NCBI GenBank assembly: GCA_958510875.1
Contig: OY294068.1
Location: 34,824,297-34,888,296 of the forward strand
DNA from: Endomychus coccineus
Taxonomy: Eukaryota > Arthropoda > Insecta > Coleoptera > Endomychidae
Direction: 5' to 3'
Length of the DNA: 64,000 bases
A model generated the notes under the pieces. That model ran no database searches and was not told the DNA's origin. It saw only the letters and a program-made list of their open reading frames with translations. The position numbers were made by a program, and so were the translations under genes. Shown here in pieces: positions 10,830 through 20,618 of this stretch. Within the stretch, counting starts at the first letter, position 1, and every line of letters begins with the position of its first letter.

Positions 10830-11690
10830 TACTGCTGTATGTCGGTGTTGGTGAGCCTGCCTGTGTGAGCCAGTGCTCTCGATTACGGTATACAGGACAG
10901 GTATACGTATACACTGCTTACACACACTATACACTGTATACAGTTACAACAGCACGCATATACTCGACGTTATTCATTTACTCAATCCTCCGTCCTCGTG
11001 CAGACGAAAGTTATATTTTTTGCTAACTGAAAAAATGGACCCCTTTTTTGCAATACTACTCATACTTTAATTATTACAGAGTAAAAAGTAGTAATTAAAT
11101 TAAGTGTGATCGGTAACAGTAGCCTGTTTTTATATATGAGCACACCTGATTCCACAGTATGTTTCATGCTTGGATCTAATCTAATATTTTAAATATCGTC
11201 GAAGTTACCGATAACGACGACGTAAATGAAGAAAATGCTGTTTAACATTACTTTCATTAACATCGATGTAAATATCAATAAATAATATGTTTTGAAAATA
11301 AAATAATGTGTATTTATTATAATGGCTATCGGGTTACATTCATACTCTTTACAGGGATTGTACCGCCCATTTACGTTTTTATTATTAAATATAAAAAAGT
11401 ATATAATTGTTGATTGAAATGCTGACTAAACTAAAGGATTAATTTTCGTTTAAAAATAATTAAATTGTAATTTCGGATGCTACAATAATTCAAAGATAAC
11501 ATAAAATAAATTGGTTACATCATAATGTCAGTTTTCACTTCTGTCAGCAGTGCTCGGTGACTGCCCGTTTTTTTTATATTCTGTTGAAACTTTTACAAAT
11601 AAAATCTCCCCAAATGGAACACAATTACTTTGTTGAATAAAATAATGGATATTTATCAATGGCATTGAAACAATTGAGTTATGTCAAATG
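10830..11690. other. AT-rich sequence, nothing recognised
   Basis: Short frames without motifs. The CA/TA-rich stretch 10905-10945 is simple sequence. Confidence 0.45.
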
Positions 11691-11691
11691 T

Positions 11692-12812
11692 TTAATAATA
11701 GTCGAGGAATTATAGCCAAAATGATCGAATTTTTTACTGGCAACCTGTATCGAGATGCGGTTTTCGCTATTTGCTTCAGAAACACAATAGAAAAAAATGT
11801 TACGTATTTGTTTTACCAGGAAAAGCTTGGTTGCATTTGTGCATATAACAAATGCATCTAAATCATGCAATTGGCTGATCTGTGTAAATATTATATTGTC
11901 GCTCATCAAATATTGATCAAAATTGGCCAGAATTTGTTACTCGCGGGATTTTGGGGTCGCTGATTACGAATTTGATGTTTTCATAATGCCAAGCTGCACC
12001 CTGGTGCAGATTTCAGGGGCTTGGGGTGGGGTATTTGCAATATAAAGCGGAAATACTCAAATTTTCTCAATCATTCGGTATTTTAGGGCAATTTTGGGAT
12101 TTTTAAACACAAACTAAATGATGGTCGTAAACTCAAGTGCCCGGGGCAAAGTGGGGCAATGTGGGGCAATGTGGGGCACTTGGGACTATTATCGAATTTC
12201 AACGATCAAACCTAAAAACCTTGTTCTCTGGGGTAACGAAGTTTTGATGTTTGACAGTTGAAATTGATTAACTGCCCCAGATGCCCCACGTTGCCCCAGA
12301 GGACACTCTGCCCCAGGAGCATCTGAGCTGAAAATGAACCTTGAATTCGTGTTGAGCGACCACAAAAACCCATGGGTAACGAAGTTTTGATGTTCGACAG
12401 TTGAAATTGGTTTACTGCCCCAGATGCCCCCGTTGCCTCAGAAGACACTCTGCCCCAGCGTCTGAGCTGAGAATGCACCTTGAATTCGTGTTGAGCGACC
12501 ACAAAAACCCCCAGAGAACAAGGTTTTTAGGTTTGATGGTTGAAATTCGATAATAGTCCCACGTGCCCCACATTGCCCCACATTGCCCCACTTTGCCCCG
12601 GGCACTTGAGTTAACGAACATCATTTAGTTTGTGTTTAAAAATCCCAAAATTGCCATAAAATACCGAATGATTGAGAAAATTTACAAATATGTAACATTT
12701 TTTTCTATTGTGTATCTGAAGCAAATGGCGAAAACCGCATCTCGATACAGGTTGCCAGTAAAAAATTCGATCATTTGGCCTTTTTACGGCTATATTTCCT
12801 CGACTATAATTA
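11692..12812. repeat. Large palindrome with GGGGCA-rich arms and tandem centre
   Basis: Left-arm blocks 11700-11810 and 12060-12232 reappear as reverse complements at 12690-12812 and 12510-12690. Each arm holds repeated ggggcaatgt units (12145-12180, 12560-12600). The centre consists of two direct copies of a block of about 140 bp (12232-12372 and 12374-12512), each with tgccccagatgccccacg-like sequence. The left arm carries about 250 bp (11810-12055) absent from the right. Frames inside are mirror artefacts. Foldback-type element. Confidence 0.85.
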
Positions 12813-12814
12813 TA

Positions 12815-13325
12815 GTTTTCATCTGAAGCTCCTAATTTGATAGCTGCAAAATCCTCCGATAAGAACAAAGATATTGTACGTAATTGAAGATATTTCAAAT
12901 AATTTGATGATACCGCTCACAGATCTGGGATAATCGGGGTTTAGCTACCTGCTGTAAAGTTAACTATTGTTAACCGAAAACTTTAATCTACGCATTAGAA
13001 ATGATTTAATTGGGGATTTCCTGTACTCCTATTATCTGAATAACATGTTTATCTGCCCTATCGATATAGTCGAGGAAATAAAGCACTAAAATAGGTTCAA
13101 CCTCTGATCGTCTCCGCAGTAAGATGAATCCAAATGCGATTTTCTGTACTCGATTCAGAAGGTCATTTAGAAAGTTTGTGCCCCGTTTGTTTTTTGTGGA
13201 ACGCAGGACACCCTGTATGTGTCAGACAGACAGAATTATAAAAGGAGACATTAATGTTTAAGATGAGCTATATACGATTATGTTATACCCTTTACCCTAA
13301 TTAATGTTGTAAATGTATTTTATAG
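12815..13325. other. Unassigned sequence
   Basis: Nothing coding. A CCTGTATGTG boundary-like motif near 13211 resembles the ends of the foldback elements in this window. Confidence 0.4.
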
Positions 13326-13331
13326 AGTTGT

Positions 13332-13375
13332 TATGTTCTGATGATGGGATCTAAATCCCGAAACTAGTAAAGATG
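13332..13375 (+). ncRNA. Hammerhead-like ribozyme motif, family D
   Basis: Core CTGATGA at 13338-13344, one extra T, helix II GGGAT/ATCCC with CTAA loop at 13346-13359, GAAA at 13360-13363, minimal helix III ACTAGT, then A13369 as the putative cleavage position. Helix I pairs only weakly (two A-T pairs, then a mismatch). The pattern matches the Penelope-associated motifs elsewhere in the window, but no PLE coding is visible nearby. Fold inferred by eye. Confidence 0.5.
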
Positions 13376-13399
13376 TATGGTATAATCTACGTGTATTAT

Positions 13400-14750
13400 T
13401 AATTAGCCAAGCTACTGCCAAGAAAAATAATAAACCAAATAAGTTAATACAACGGTAAAGAAATTAGAAATGGAATAATTTTAGCTAAAACATAGTATGT
13501 ATAGAACTAAACAAAGTAAAAAAATAAACTGAACAAACAACAATTTTAAATTTAGGCGTAAGTACGCGTACGTTTCTAAAGAATTGCTACACCTAAGAAT
13601 AATATTTTGGTCAATGTTGATGATTTCTAACGCCTCTTCACAAATTTGAATATGGATTTGAATTTGGAATGAGTAAATATTGGGAACAGTGAGTGAATAT
13701 TTTTAAATAACTTGAACTAAGTCTGCAACGATTGTTTACGTTTACAATTGATTGTAATTATGAACGATTATTTTACCCTCAAACATCATGGTTTTAACTT
13801 TTCCGATTCTTATCACCAAAGTGCAAATAAAATGCCAAGGATGTATTTCTATACAGGTGCTGTATCACATTTTGGAAACTATCCAATTACGGGAAAAATG
13901 GTAAATTCATTTGCATTTAGGGTTTCTAGGTCAGACTTATATTTTCGGTATATCGTCAATTTTACTTACTTTTATGGCCACTCCAGTTGGAAGACTTCTC
14001 AATGTAGGTTAGTCCGTAGGTATAAGACAAAACAACAACAAGTGTTGCCAACATTGAACACGAAACTTACAACTGCAATAATTTAGAAGGCTTTCCTGTT
14101 AGACATTTGGATCTTTTTAATAGTTAAACCTAGTTTCTCCTAATAATTATAATTGACATGATTCTCAAATATGACCATGTATTAATTGAGTACCGTTCAA
14201 ATGTTTCAAACAATAACAATTTTGGAAATCGAATTAGCAAGTAATTGTAGAAAATGAAAAATACTGTTTTCCCTATTTCAGCTATTTTAATAGTTGTTAA
14301 CAAGGTAGTGCGCAAAATACAGCTATTGATGAATTTGAAAAAAGTATTCTAATTTTATGATCATATAGTGTGTTTTGAGCCACATTATGAGTGTTATTAG
14401 CGAAATTAGATGAACAATGCTTGAAAATGTGGTCGAAAAACGGTAAACAAAATTTTACATTTTAGAGCAAGTCGCAAGGTCAAATATGCTCAGCAATACT
14501 TAATTAATTAATTAATTTATTTGTACTGCTTACTTGAATCATTACAGTAATAAAAATGTTTATAATGTACATCTGAGTATCAAGCATTATTATGAATATA
14601 ATAATCGGAAAACGTAAATTGAGTCCCATTTCGATATTCTTACACAAATTCAGGCCCACTTCCAATATAATTCCCAGAATATTCTTAGAAATGAGAGTGT
14701 TAAGAATAGCGTGATTACAATATTTGAATTCTATATCAACAAAGTTATTT
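13400..14750. other. AT-rich sequence, nothing recognised
   Basis: A frame at 13748-14086 is 112 codons long but has no recognisable domain and no sign of splicing context. I do not call it a gene. Confidence 0.4.
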
Positions 14751-14754
14751 TAGT

Positions 14755-14791
14755 GGGTTAGGTTAGGTTATGTTAGGTTAGCTTAGGTTAG
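14755..14791 (+). repeat. Interstitial TTAGG-type repeat
   Basis: About six imperfect TTAGG units (gggttaggttaggtta, then ttaggtta twice). TTAGG is the common insect telomere repeat. The tract is short and surrounded by ordinary sequence, so it is an interstitial tract and not a chromosome end. Confidence 0.7.
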
Positions 14792-14799
14792 AAACAAAT

Positions 14800-15500
14800 A
14801 TTATTGGTTATTATGAGAGTTAAGATGAGCACGATTACAATATTTGCATTCTAAAACAACAAAGTGAGGTTAGCTTGGTTATTGTGCAAATACTTGTGTA
14901 CAGAAGGGTGGTTGACCTAGGCAGCAGGTACTACATGCTAATTATCTTACCTGACAACCAGATACATAACTGGAACTTAGTCTACGTAGACCTCAAAAAT
15001 ATCCGGAACTGAATTTACATACATAGAAAGGCAATTAAGAGACGTTGGAGTCGGACTCAATTTACGTCGACACATAATAATAATTCTAGAATAATAAACT
15101 GAGCTAAAGTAACCTAAACTAAATTCATATTCATGTGGAGGTCATTGAAAATTTCATTTCTAATTTTTGTAATGTCTTCATTTTTTCTTTATTTTTTTTC
15201 TTAGATTCTTTACAACTAATTGAAATCAAATGGAAACCGGAATAGGTACTAAGCAAAGAACTAAGATATTGAAACTGAACTGAACGAAATATCTGCTTTG
15301 TTGAACAGCTATTAATATGATCTATTGACTAATTACAATATGATCTCAGTAAATAATAATATCAGACAATTATGCTAGATTTAAGATTATTTTCAGGCTA
15401 TATTGAGAGAGATATAGTGTTATAATTTTCAATAACAAATTTAAATTCAATTCAATGAAATTTAAACTAAGTTTTGGTATTTTATTTCTGAAGGTATAAT
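14800..15500. other. AT-rich sequence, nothing recognised
   Basis: A second short gttagcttaggtta-like scrap occurs near 14868. Nothing else was seen. Confidence 0.4.
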
Positions 15501-15509
15501 TTTCAAAAA

Positions 15510-15845
15510 ATCGATGGTGGAAGCCGTTCTTTGTGATAATTTATCATATTTATATAGCAAAACACTTTTTACTTCGTTTTTTATACTCATATTTTTAGAA
15601 ATACTAGCTAGTATGTAATCTTCAAAGTGATACTAATGTTTGAATAAAGATAAAATATCTTAAGATATTAATAGTCAAAATAATTGTACTTTCTTTTGAC
15701 TATAAATATCTTAAGACCTTTAATGTTTATTCATACATTAGTATCGCTTTGACGATGACACGCTAGCTGTCAAAACTATGTCACGTTAATGTTTCTATAA
15801 AAATGAGTGATAAAAAGTAAAAAGTGTTTTATTATATCAAGTACA
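15510..15845. repeat. Small palindrome related to 28390-28640
   Basis: The outer part shares gatggtggaagccgttcttt and gtgataattt with the right end of the 28390-28640 unit (in inverse). The arms around 15555-15660 and 15690-15840 are imperfect reverse complements (aaaacactttttacttc against aaaaagtaaaaagtgttt). No ORF. Read as a non-autonomous copy of the family E palindrome. Confidence 0.7.
15745..15786 (+). ncRNA. Degenerate hammerhead-like motif, family E
   Basis: TTGACGA core at 15749-15755, extra T, helix II beginning GACA, AAAA in place of GAAA, helix III ACTATGT, then C. Clearly related to the better copies at 28447-28538 but with mutated core, so probably inactive. Confidence 0.4.
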
Positions 15846-16139
15846 TAATTTTACTCTATTACAATTCAAAGTTTGTTGACATACAGTTTTATCAAAATTT
15901 TCATATGTTAACAGATCATTAATTAATATTTGATCTAGTTTCGTAACCATGATTCATCTTAGAAAACAATCATGGCTGAAAGCATATTTCATACAGACCC
16001 TTTATATTTAATAACTTCTTTACCATAAAAATAAGTTTTGCACTTTGGATGCTCTCTATATTCGAATAATTATTCCCACGATATACATTTTTAGTTCCCT
16101 CATTATGAGTATTATATTATTTGAAAAAGATGTTTCTAC

Positions 16140-17640
16140 TGCAATTTTATGTACGTTAGTCCAGGCTATGAACCGGAAAACATGTAAGTTCGAATCAAAA
16201 ATTTTTTTTTGCATTAGCTTCAGGAGGTTCTCAGGATCATTCATACACCTTAAAACCTCTTGGGAACCCCAGCCCCACCCATTTGGGGCGAAAATGGCCA
16301 AAATCTCCAAGTCTTGAATTGTATTTTCTACGAAAAAAGGTATTTTGGCATTTCGAGTGCACCTAGGAGGTTTTTTGGGTCACTTAACACGAATCCGTAG
16401 CCAGATCTACTTGCAAGCCATCGTAGGGGTGGTAAAATAGACGAAATTGGCCAATTTTGCACCCCTATATGTTATTTTGCAATTTACGTGTTTTAGGCAT
16501 TTCGAATGCACCAAGGGGGTTTTTGGGTCGCTGAATACGATTCCGAAGTCAGATTTACTCAAACATCATCGTATGGGTGGGAAATATACAAAGATGGCTA
16601 ATTTGACACTCTTCTAAATTTTTAAAATTACTTCGGAGTAAATCTGACCCTTTGGTGCATTCGAAATGCCTAAAACACGTAAATTGCAAAATAACATATA
16701 GGGGTGCGAAATTGGCCAATTTTGTCGATTTGCCCCCCCACGATGGATTGCAAGTAAATCTGGCTACGGATTCGTGTTCAGCGACCCAAAAAACCTACTT
16801 GGTGCACTCGAAATGCCAAAATACCTTTTTTTGTAGAAAATACAATTCAAGACTTGGAGATTTCGGGCCATTTTCGCCCCCAATGAGTGGGGTTGGGGTT
16901 CCCAAAAGGTTTTAAGGTGTATGAATGATCCTGAGAACCTCCTGAAGCTAGCACAAAAAAAATTTTTTGGTTCGAACTTACATGTTTTTTTTAATTATAG
17001 CTAAAATCCCGGTTCACAGCCTGGACTACGTGTGCAAATTTTCAAAAGTCTAGGATTAAGTTGCGATTTTTGATATTTTCATCAAATAAAATACGTTTTA
17101 CTAATCCAAATCTCACCCTTGATAAATATTTATTTACTTTCCATATTTTTATAAACTAAAATTCCAGCCATAAGAAATGTTGGCACGAGCACGAGTTGAC
17201 TTGATTACAACAATGTCAATATGACAGCTAACTTACAATTTATTTACAATTTACAATTTGCTAATGACAAGATATTATGTTTTCAGAAATGGTGCGAAAA
17301 CTGAAGTCTAATTAAAACAATGCCTTCTTTGGGCAGTTTCCCTAGATCTTACATGCATTTAATATTTTATAAGATTAAATACTTTTCAAAAGAACGATAA
17401 ATTTATTGGAACTTTGCATTTCTTATGGTTGCAATTTTAGTTTTTAAAAATATGGAATGTAAAAAAATATTTATCAATAGATTTGACATCTGACGCTAAG
17501 TATTATACAAATAAATTAATTTTTACCAGATAAGTTAGTTGGCTTTGGATTTGTAAAAAATATTTTATTTGATAAAAATATCAAAAATCGCAACTTCATC
17601 CTAGACTTTTGAAAATTTGCACACGTACATAAAATTTCAA
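16140..17640. repeat. Outer palindromic element interrupted by another
   Basis: The segment gcacacgtacataaaattt at the right (17620-17638) is the reverse complement of sequence split between 16142-16156 and 17027-17045. Its arms proper are 17030-17170 (attttcaaaagtctagga) against 17435-17635 (tcctagacttttgaaaat). About 265 bp separate them. No coding. The inner palindrome at 16157-17026 sits in its left arm. Confidence 0.75.
16157..17026. repeat. Inner palindrome inserted in the left arm
   Basis: The ends gtccaggctatgaaccgg and ggttcacagcctggac pair, and the arms remain complementary for about 400 bp each side of a centre near 16600. TACGT is present at both borders (16152-16156 and 17027-17031), which looks like a target-site duplication. 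The phrase gggtcgctgaatacgatt and its complements resemble part of the 11692-12812 palindrome, suggesting shared modules. Confidence 0.8.
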
Positions 17641-18404
17641 ATTCGATTTAGAAATGCCACTTTCTGCAACCAATCTCAAATTTGACGAAGACCGCTTGAC
17701 CTCAACTGGTAATGTAATTTTTGCTCTAATTTGAACCTACAACTGTCCCCGAAATCAAATCTCAACCAAAGCTTTTTTATTAATTCTCATATGGTGCGGA
17801 CTTTAATAGTGACTTTGTATATTCCAATTTAAAGGTCCGTTTAGTTCCACCAACTGGCGTATGAAATTATTTATATTTATTGAAAATTGATCTTGAACTA
17901 GTAGAATGAGGAAGTAGAAATTAGAAAAATGAAATTATGTTCCTAAGACTATCATCATTCTATTAATAAAATGAAATTAAATATGCAAAAGCTCAATGTT
18001 TTATCAAAATGTATCAATCTTTCAGATTATATGAATATATCCTGGGTCGGGCTTCCACGTTGGTGGTCTCAAAGTCAATACTCAATAATGCTATGTTCAA
18101 TGTATATAGTATTTATCAATTCTTATTATTTTTAGGTAGAAAGCCATCAATTGACAAGGAGAGTAATAGGTAGTTAATATTAGACATGGTCTGCAATTTT
18201 TTATGCAAATTCAAAGAGAAATTGTGAGAACATTCGTGAAAGATACGCATTGGAATTTCAACGGACGGATTCGTACTACAACTTATAAAAAGTTCCATTT
18301 ATGTGGATTATCAATGGTAAATCGACTTTCTAAAGCTTGCTGCATGCATAAGAACGCGTACGTTTTGACTTTTTATTGCAAGTACATTTTTGCACTTTAA
18401 TATA
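17641..18404. other. Upstream flank of FBXL14, nothing recognised
   Basis: AT-rich, with no conserved coding. It may hold distal regulatory sequence for the F-box gene, but nothing specific is visible. Confidence 0.4.
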
Positions 18405-18668
18405 GTTCGAGTGCCCACTAGTTGAAAACCGCCCCCGATTGGGTGGGAGGAATAACCTCGTGAAACTTAAAAATGCCGCCGTGAGCAACCGAATCGATAC
18501 GAGGTTGAGACTCACGTGGTGCGCACGCCAACCAATCCCATCAGTAGGTAGGCAGCGTTTCAGAATCAAGCGCTCCGTTCGGTAGTTTTGAAATGAGTCG
18601 CCGCGAAGGTGGACGTACGTCAGTGTTCCCCGAGATACGCACGTAATGTGCTAATAGTGGTTTCAACT
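18405..18668 (+). promoter_or_regulatory. Promoter/5'UTR region of FBXL14
   Basis: The segment is distinctly richer in G+C and CpG than its surroundings. It contains an inverted CCAAT box (gattggg at about 18436-18442), a direct CCAAT (18532-18536) and a CACGTG E-box (18513-18518). No TATA box is evident just upstream of the gene. The transcription start is unknown. Inferred from composition and position. Confidence 0.55.
18593..18646 (+). other. 17-codon upstream ORF in FBXL14 leader
   Basis: ATG at 18593-18595 is followed by 16 further codons (MSRREGGRTSVFPEIRT) and TAA at 18644-18646, 22 nt before the main ATG. It lies in a different frame from the CDS. If transcription starts upstream of 18593, this could lower translation of the main ORF. 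No evidence of translation is available. Confidence 0.5.
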
Positions 18669-20042
18669 ATGATGGAAGATGTGACCCAAATGTTATTCAC
18701 GGAGTTACCAGTTCCTCTGCTGTCTACGAGCGCTCTTCTACGGCACCACCACCATACATCCAGGTACCAACCCTACCAAAGATTACATCAACCTCAGCAC
18801 TTTCATACACCTGTTCAAGAACTTCGAACGCTCCATCGTATATATACTGAAGAGGAAGATCTATTGGACGAATACGATAGAGGGAAAACGCATATTTCTT
18901 GTTTGTATCCCGAAATTCTTGCTATTATTTTTAGTTATTTAGAAGTGCGAGATAAAGGTAGGGTTGCTCAAGTGTGTACTTCCTGGAGAGATGCAGCTTA
19001 TCATAAGTCGGTATGGCGAGGAGTCGAAGCGAAGCTACATCTTCGTCGACAGAACCCTTCCCTGTTTACCTCCCTGGTAAAACGTGGCATTAAAAGGGTG
19101 CAAGTTTTATCTCTTCGTAGATCCTTGCGGGATGTAATTCAAGGAATACCCAACTTAGAATCTTTGAATTTAAGCGGCTGTTATAACGTGGCCGATGTAG
19201 GAATATACCAAGCGTTCCAATGTGATGCACCATCTTTGACACAACTGAACTTATCTCTTTGCAAACAAGTGACTGATAACGCTTTCAGTAGGATAACGCA
19301 GTTTCTCAAGAATTTGGAAGTGTTAGAACTCGGCGGTTGTTGTAACGTTACAAATACTGGACTGGCGTTAATAGCTTGGGGACTCAAAAAACTAAAAAGG
19401 CTAAATTTAAGGTCGTGTTGGCATGTTAGTGACGTAGGTATTGGACATTTAGCATTAGGTAACCAGTCTTTAGAATACCTAGGACTTCAAGATTGCCAAA
19501 GATTGTCGGACGAAGCGTTGAAACATGCAACTGGACTTACCTCTTTAAAATCCATAAATCTAAGTTTCTGTGTTAGTATAACGGACAGCGGCCTGAAACA
19601 TTTAGCCAAAATGTCGAATCTTAAAGAACTCAATTTAAGGTCTTGTGATAATATATCCGACATCGGGATGGCGTACCTCGCCGAGGGCGGATCGAGAATA
19701 ACGTCTTTGGACGTGTCTTTCTGTGACAAAATAGGTGATCAAGCTCTAGTGCATATTTCTCAAGGACTTTTCAATTTACATAGTTTATCGTTAAGTGCAT
19801 GTCAGATTTCTGACGAGGGATTGTTGAAAATTGCCAATACGCTGCACGAATTGGAGACCCTCAATATCGGACAGTGTAGCAGAGTGACGGATAAAGGACT
19901 TCATACCATCGCCGAATCCCTCACGAGACTCAAATGTATAGACCTGTACGGGTGTACAAGGATAACTACGGTAGGACTTGAACGTATCATGAAACTCCCA
20001 CAGCTAAGTGTTCTTAACTTGGGTCTATGGCATGTTAGGTGA
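18669..20042 (+). CDS. FBXL14: F-box/LRR protein 14 (Partner of paired homologue)
   Basis: Encodes 457 residues in one exon. An F-box (about residues 75-122: SCLYPEILAIIFSYLEVRDK, VAQVCTSWRDAAYHKSVWRG) is followed by roughly a dozen Cys-containing leucine-rich repeats (NLSGCYNVADVGI, NLRSCWHVSDVGI, NLSFCVSITDSGL and similar) to the C-terminus LNLGLWHVR. The order and repeats identify FBXL14, called Ppa in Drosophila. It is the substrate receptor of an SCF (Skp1-Cullin1-F-box) ubiquitin ligase. Known targets in other animals include Paired and Snail-family factors and CENP-A; targets here are inferred. An in-frame opening reaches GTG 18609 after TGA 18594, but GTG is not expected as a start, so I take ATG 18669 (a second ATG follows at once). 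The His/Gln-rich N-terminal 70 residues are typical insect low-complexity sequence. It is the only convincing host gene here. Confidence 0.96.
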   Translation: MMEDVTQMLFTELPVPLLSTSALLRHHHHTSRYQPYQRLHQPQHFHTPVQELRTLHRIYTEEEDLLDEYDRGKTHISCLYPEILAIIFSYLEVRDKGRVAQVCTSWRDAAYHKSVWRGVEAKLHLRRQNPSLFTSLVKRGIKRVQVLSLRRSLRDVIQGIPNLESLNLSGCYNVADVGIYQAFQCDAPSLTQLNLSLCKQVTDNAFSRITQFLKNLEVLELGGCCNVTNTGLALIAWGLKKLKRLNLRSCWHVSDVGIGHLALGNQSLEYLGLQDCQRLSDEALKHATGLTSLKSINLSFCVSITDSGLKHLAKMSNLKELNLRSCDNISDIGMAYLAEGGSRITSLDVSFCDKIGDQALVHISQGLFNLHSLSLSACQISDEGLLKIANTLHELETLNIGQCSRVTDKGLHTIAESLTRLKCIDLYGCTRITTVGLERIMKLPQLSVLNLGLWHVR

Positions 20043-20254
20043 AACGTAGTCTAAGTAGAATTTTAATGACGGAGATATTTTGTAATGCAAAACTAATACC
20101 AAACTTTATTTTAAAATGCCACACTTTATTACATACGTATCAGGATTTATCGTATTTCATGATTTTGTCTGTTTGTTATGCAATGGTAACTCAAACTTGG
20201 AAACTTTAACTGGGATATTTTCATTTTTCATAATGTATTTTAAATTCATATAGA
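20043..20254 (+). other. FBXL14 3' flank / presumptive 3'UTR
   Basis: AT-rich sequence after the stop. I see no canonical AATAAA before the repeat arm that begins near 20255, so the polyadenylation site is not placed. Confidence 0.4.
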
Positions 20255-20605
20255 TATAGATACAGTGTACCAAGGGTACGGGCAATCTCCATAACTCCGT
20301 TGCTATTCCAGATATCTACTAGAGTTTTTCACTTCATCGATAGCTACGGAAATAGAAAGCCGTTTTGATTCTGTTCAAAGTGAATTTTATGTTAATACCC
20401 GAATTATGAAGCGTTTAGATTTTAGGGTAAAGAAAAAGTCATATATCAAAAAAAGGCGCCATATTTGAAAAATCATCACTTTTTTACTGATGATAACAAA
20501 TCAGGGATTGAAGTCTCCAGTGTTTTTCCATGTCCTGAATTTTCATTCAACTGCTTTTTAATTAAGCACTTCGAATTGTCGTATACAGGTGTGCCCAAAT
20601 ACAAA
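20255..20605. repeat. Left inverted arm of a long composite element
   Basis: Sequence such as ccataactccgttgctat, aaatcagggattgaagt and gtgtgcccaaat reappears in reverse complement at 22850-23245 (atagcaacggagttgtgg, tttaatccctgattt, gcgtttgggcac). The arms are about 350-390 bp and diverged. They enclose the hAT element and a smaller palindrome. Confidence 0.75.
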
Positions 20606-20618
20606 ACAGATGGAACAT

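Noticed and set aside
12212..12624. Overlapping minus-strand frames of 70-96 codons
   Set aside because: They repeat each other because of the direct duplication in the palindrome centre, and contain no family motif.
13748..14086. 112-codon open frame, possible gene
   Set aside because: No domain, no similarity recognised, AT-rich composition like the flanks. A long frame by chance is plausible.
14755..14791. Chromosome end (telomere)
   Set aside because: Only about six imperfect units with ordinary sequence on both sides.
16045..16915. Frames of 84-90 codons on both strands
   Set aside because: Mirror translations of palindrome arms; nothing coding-like.
18609..18668. Extension of the FBXL14 protein to the GTG at 18609
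   Set aside because: GTG is not a normal start in an animal nuclear gene. The first in-frame ATG is 18669, and a separate uORF ATG lies upstream.
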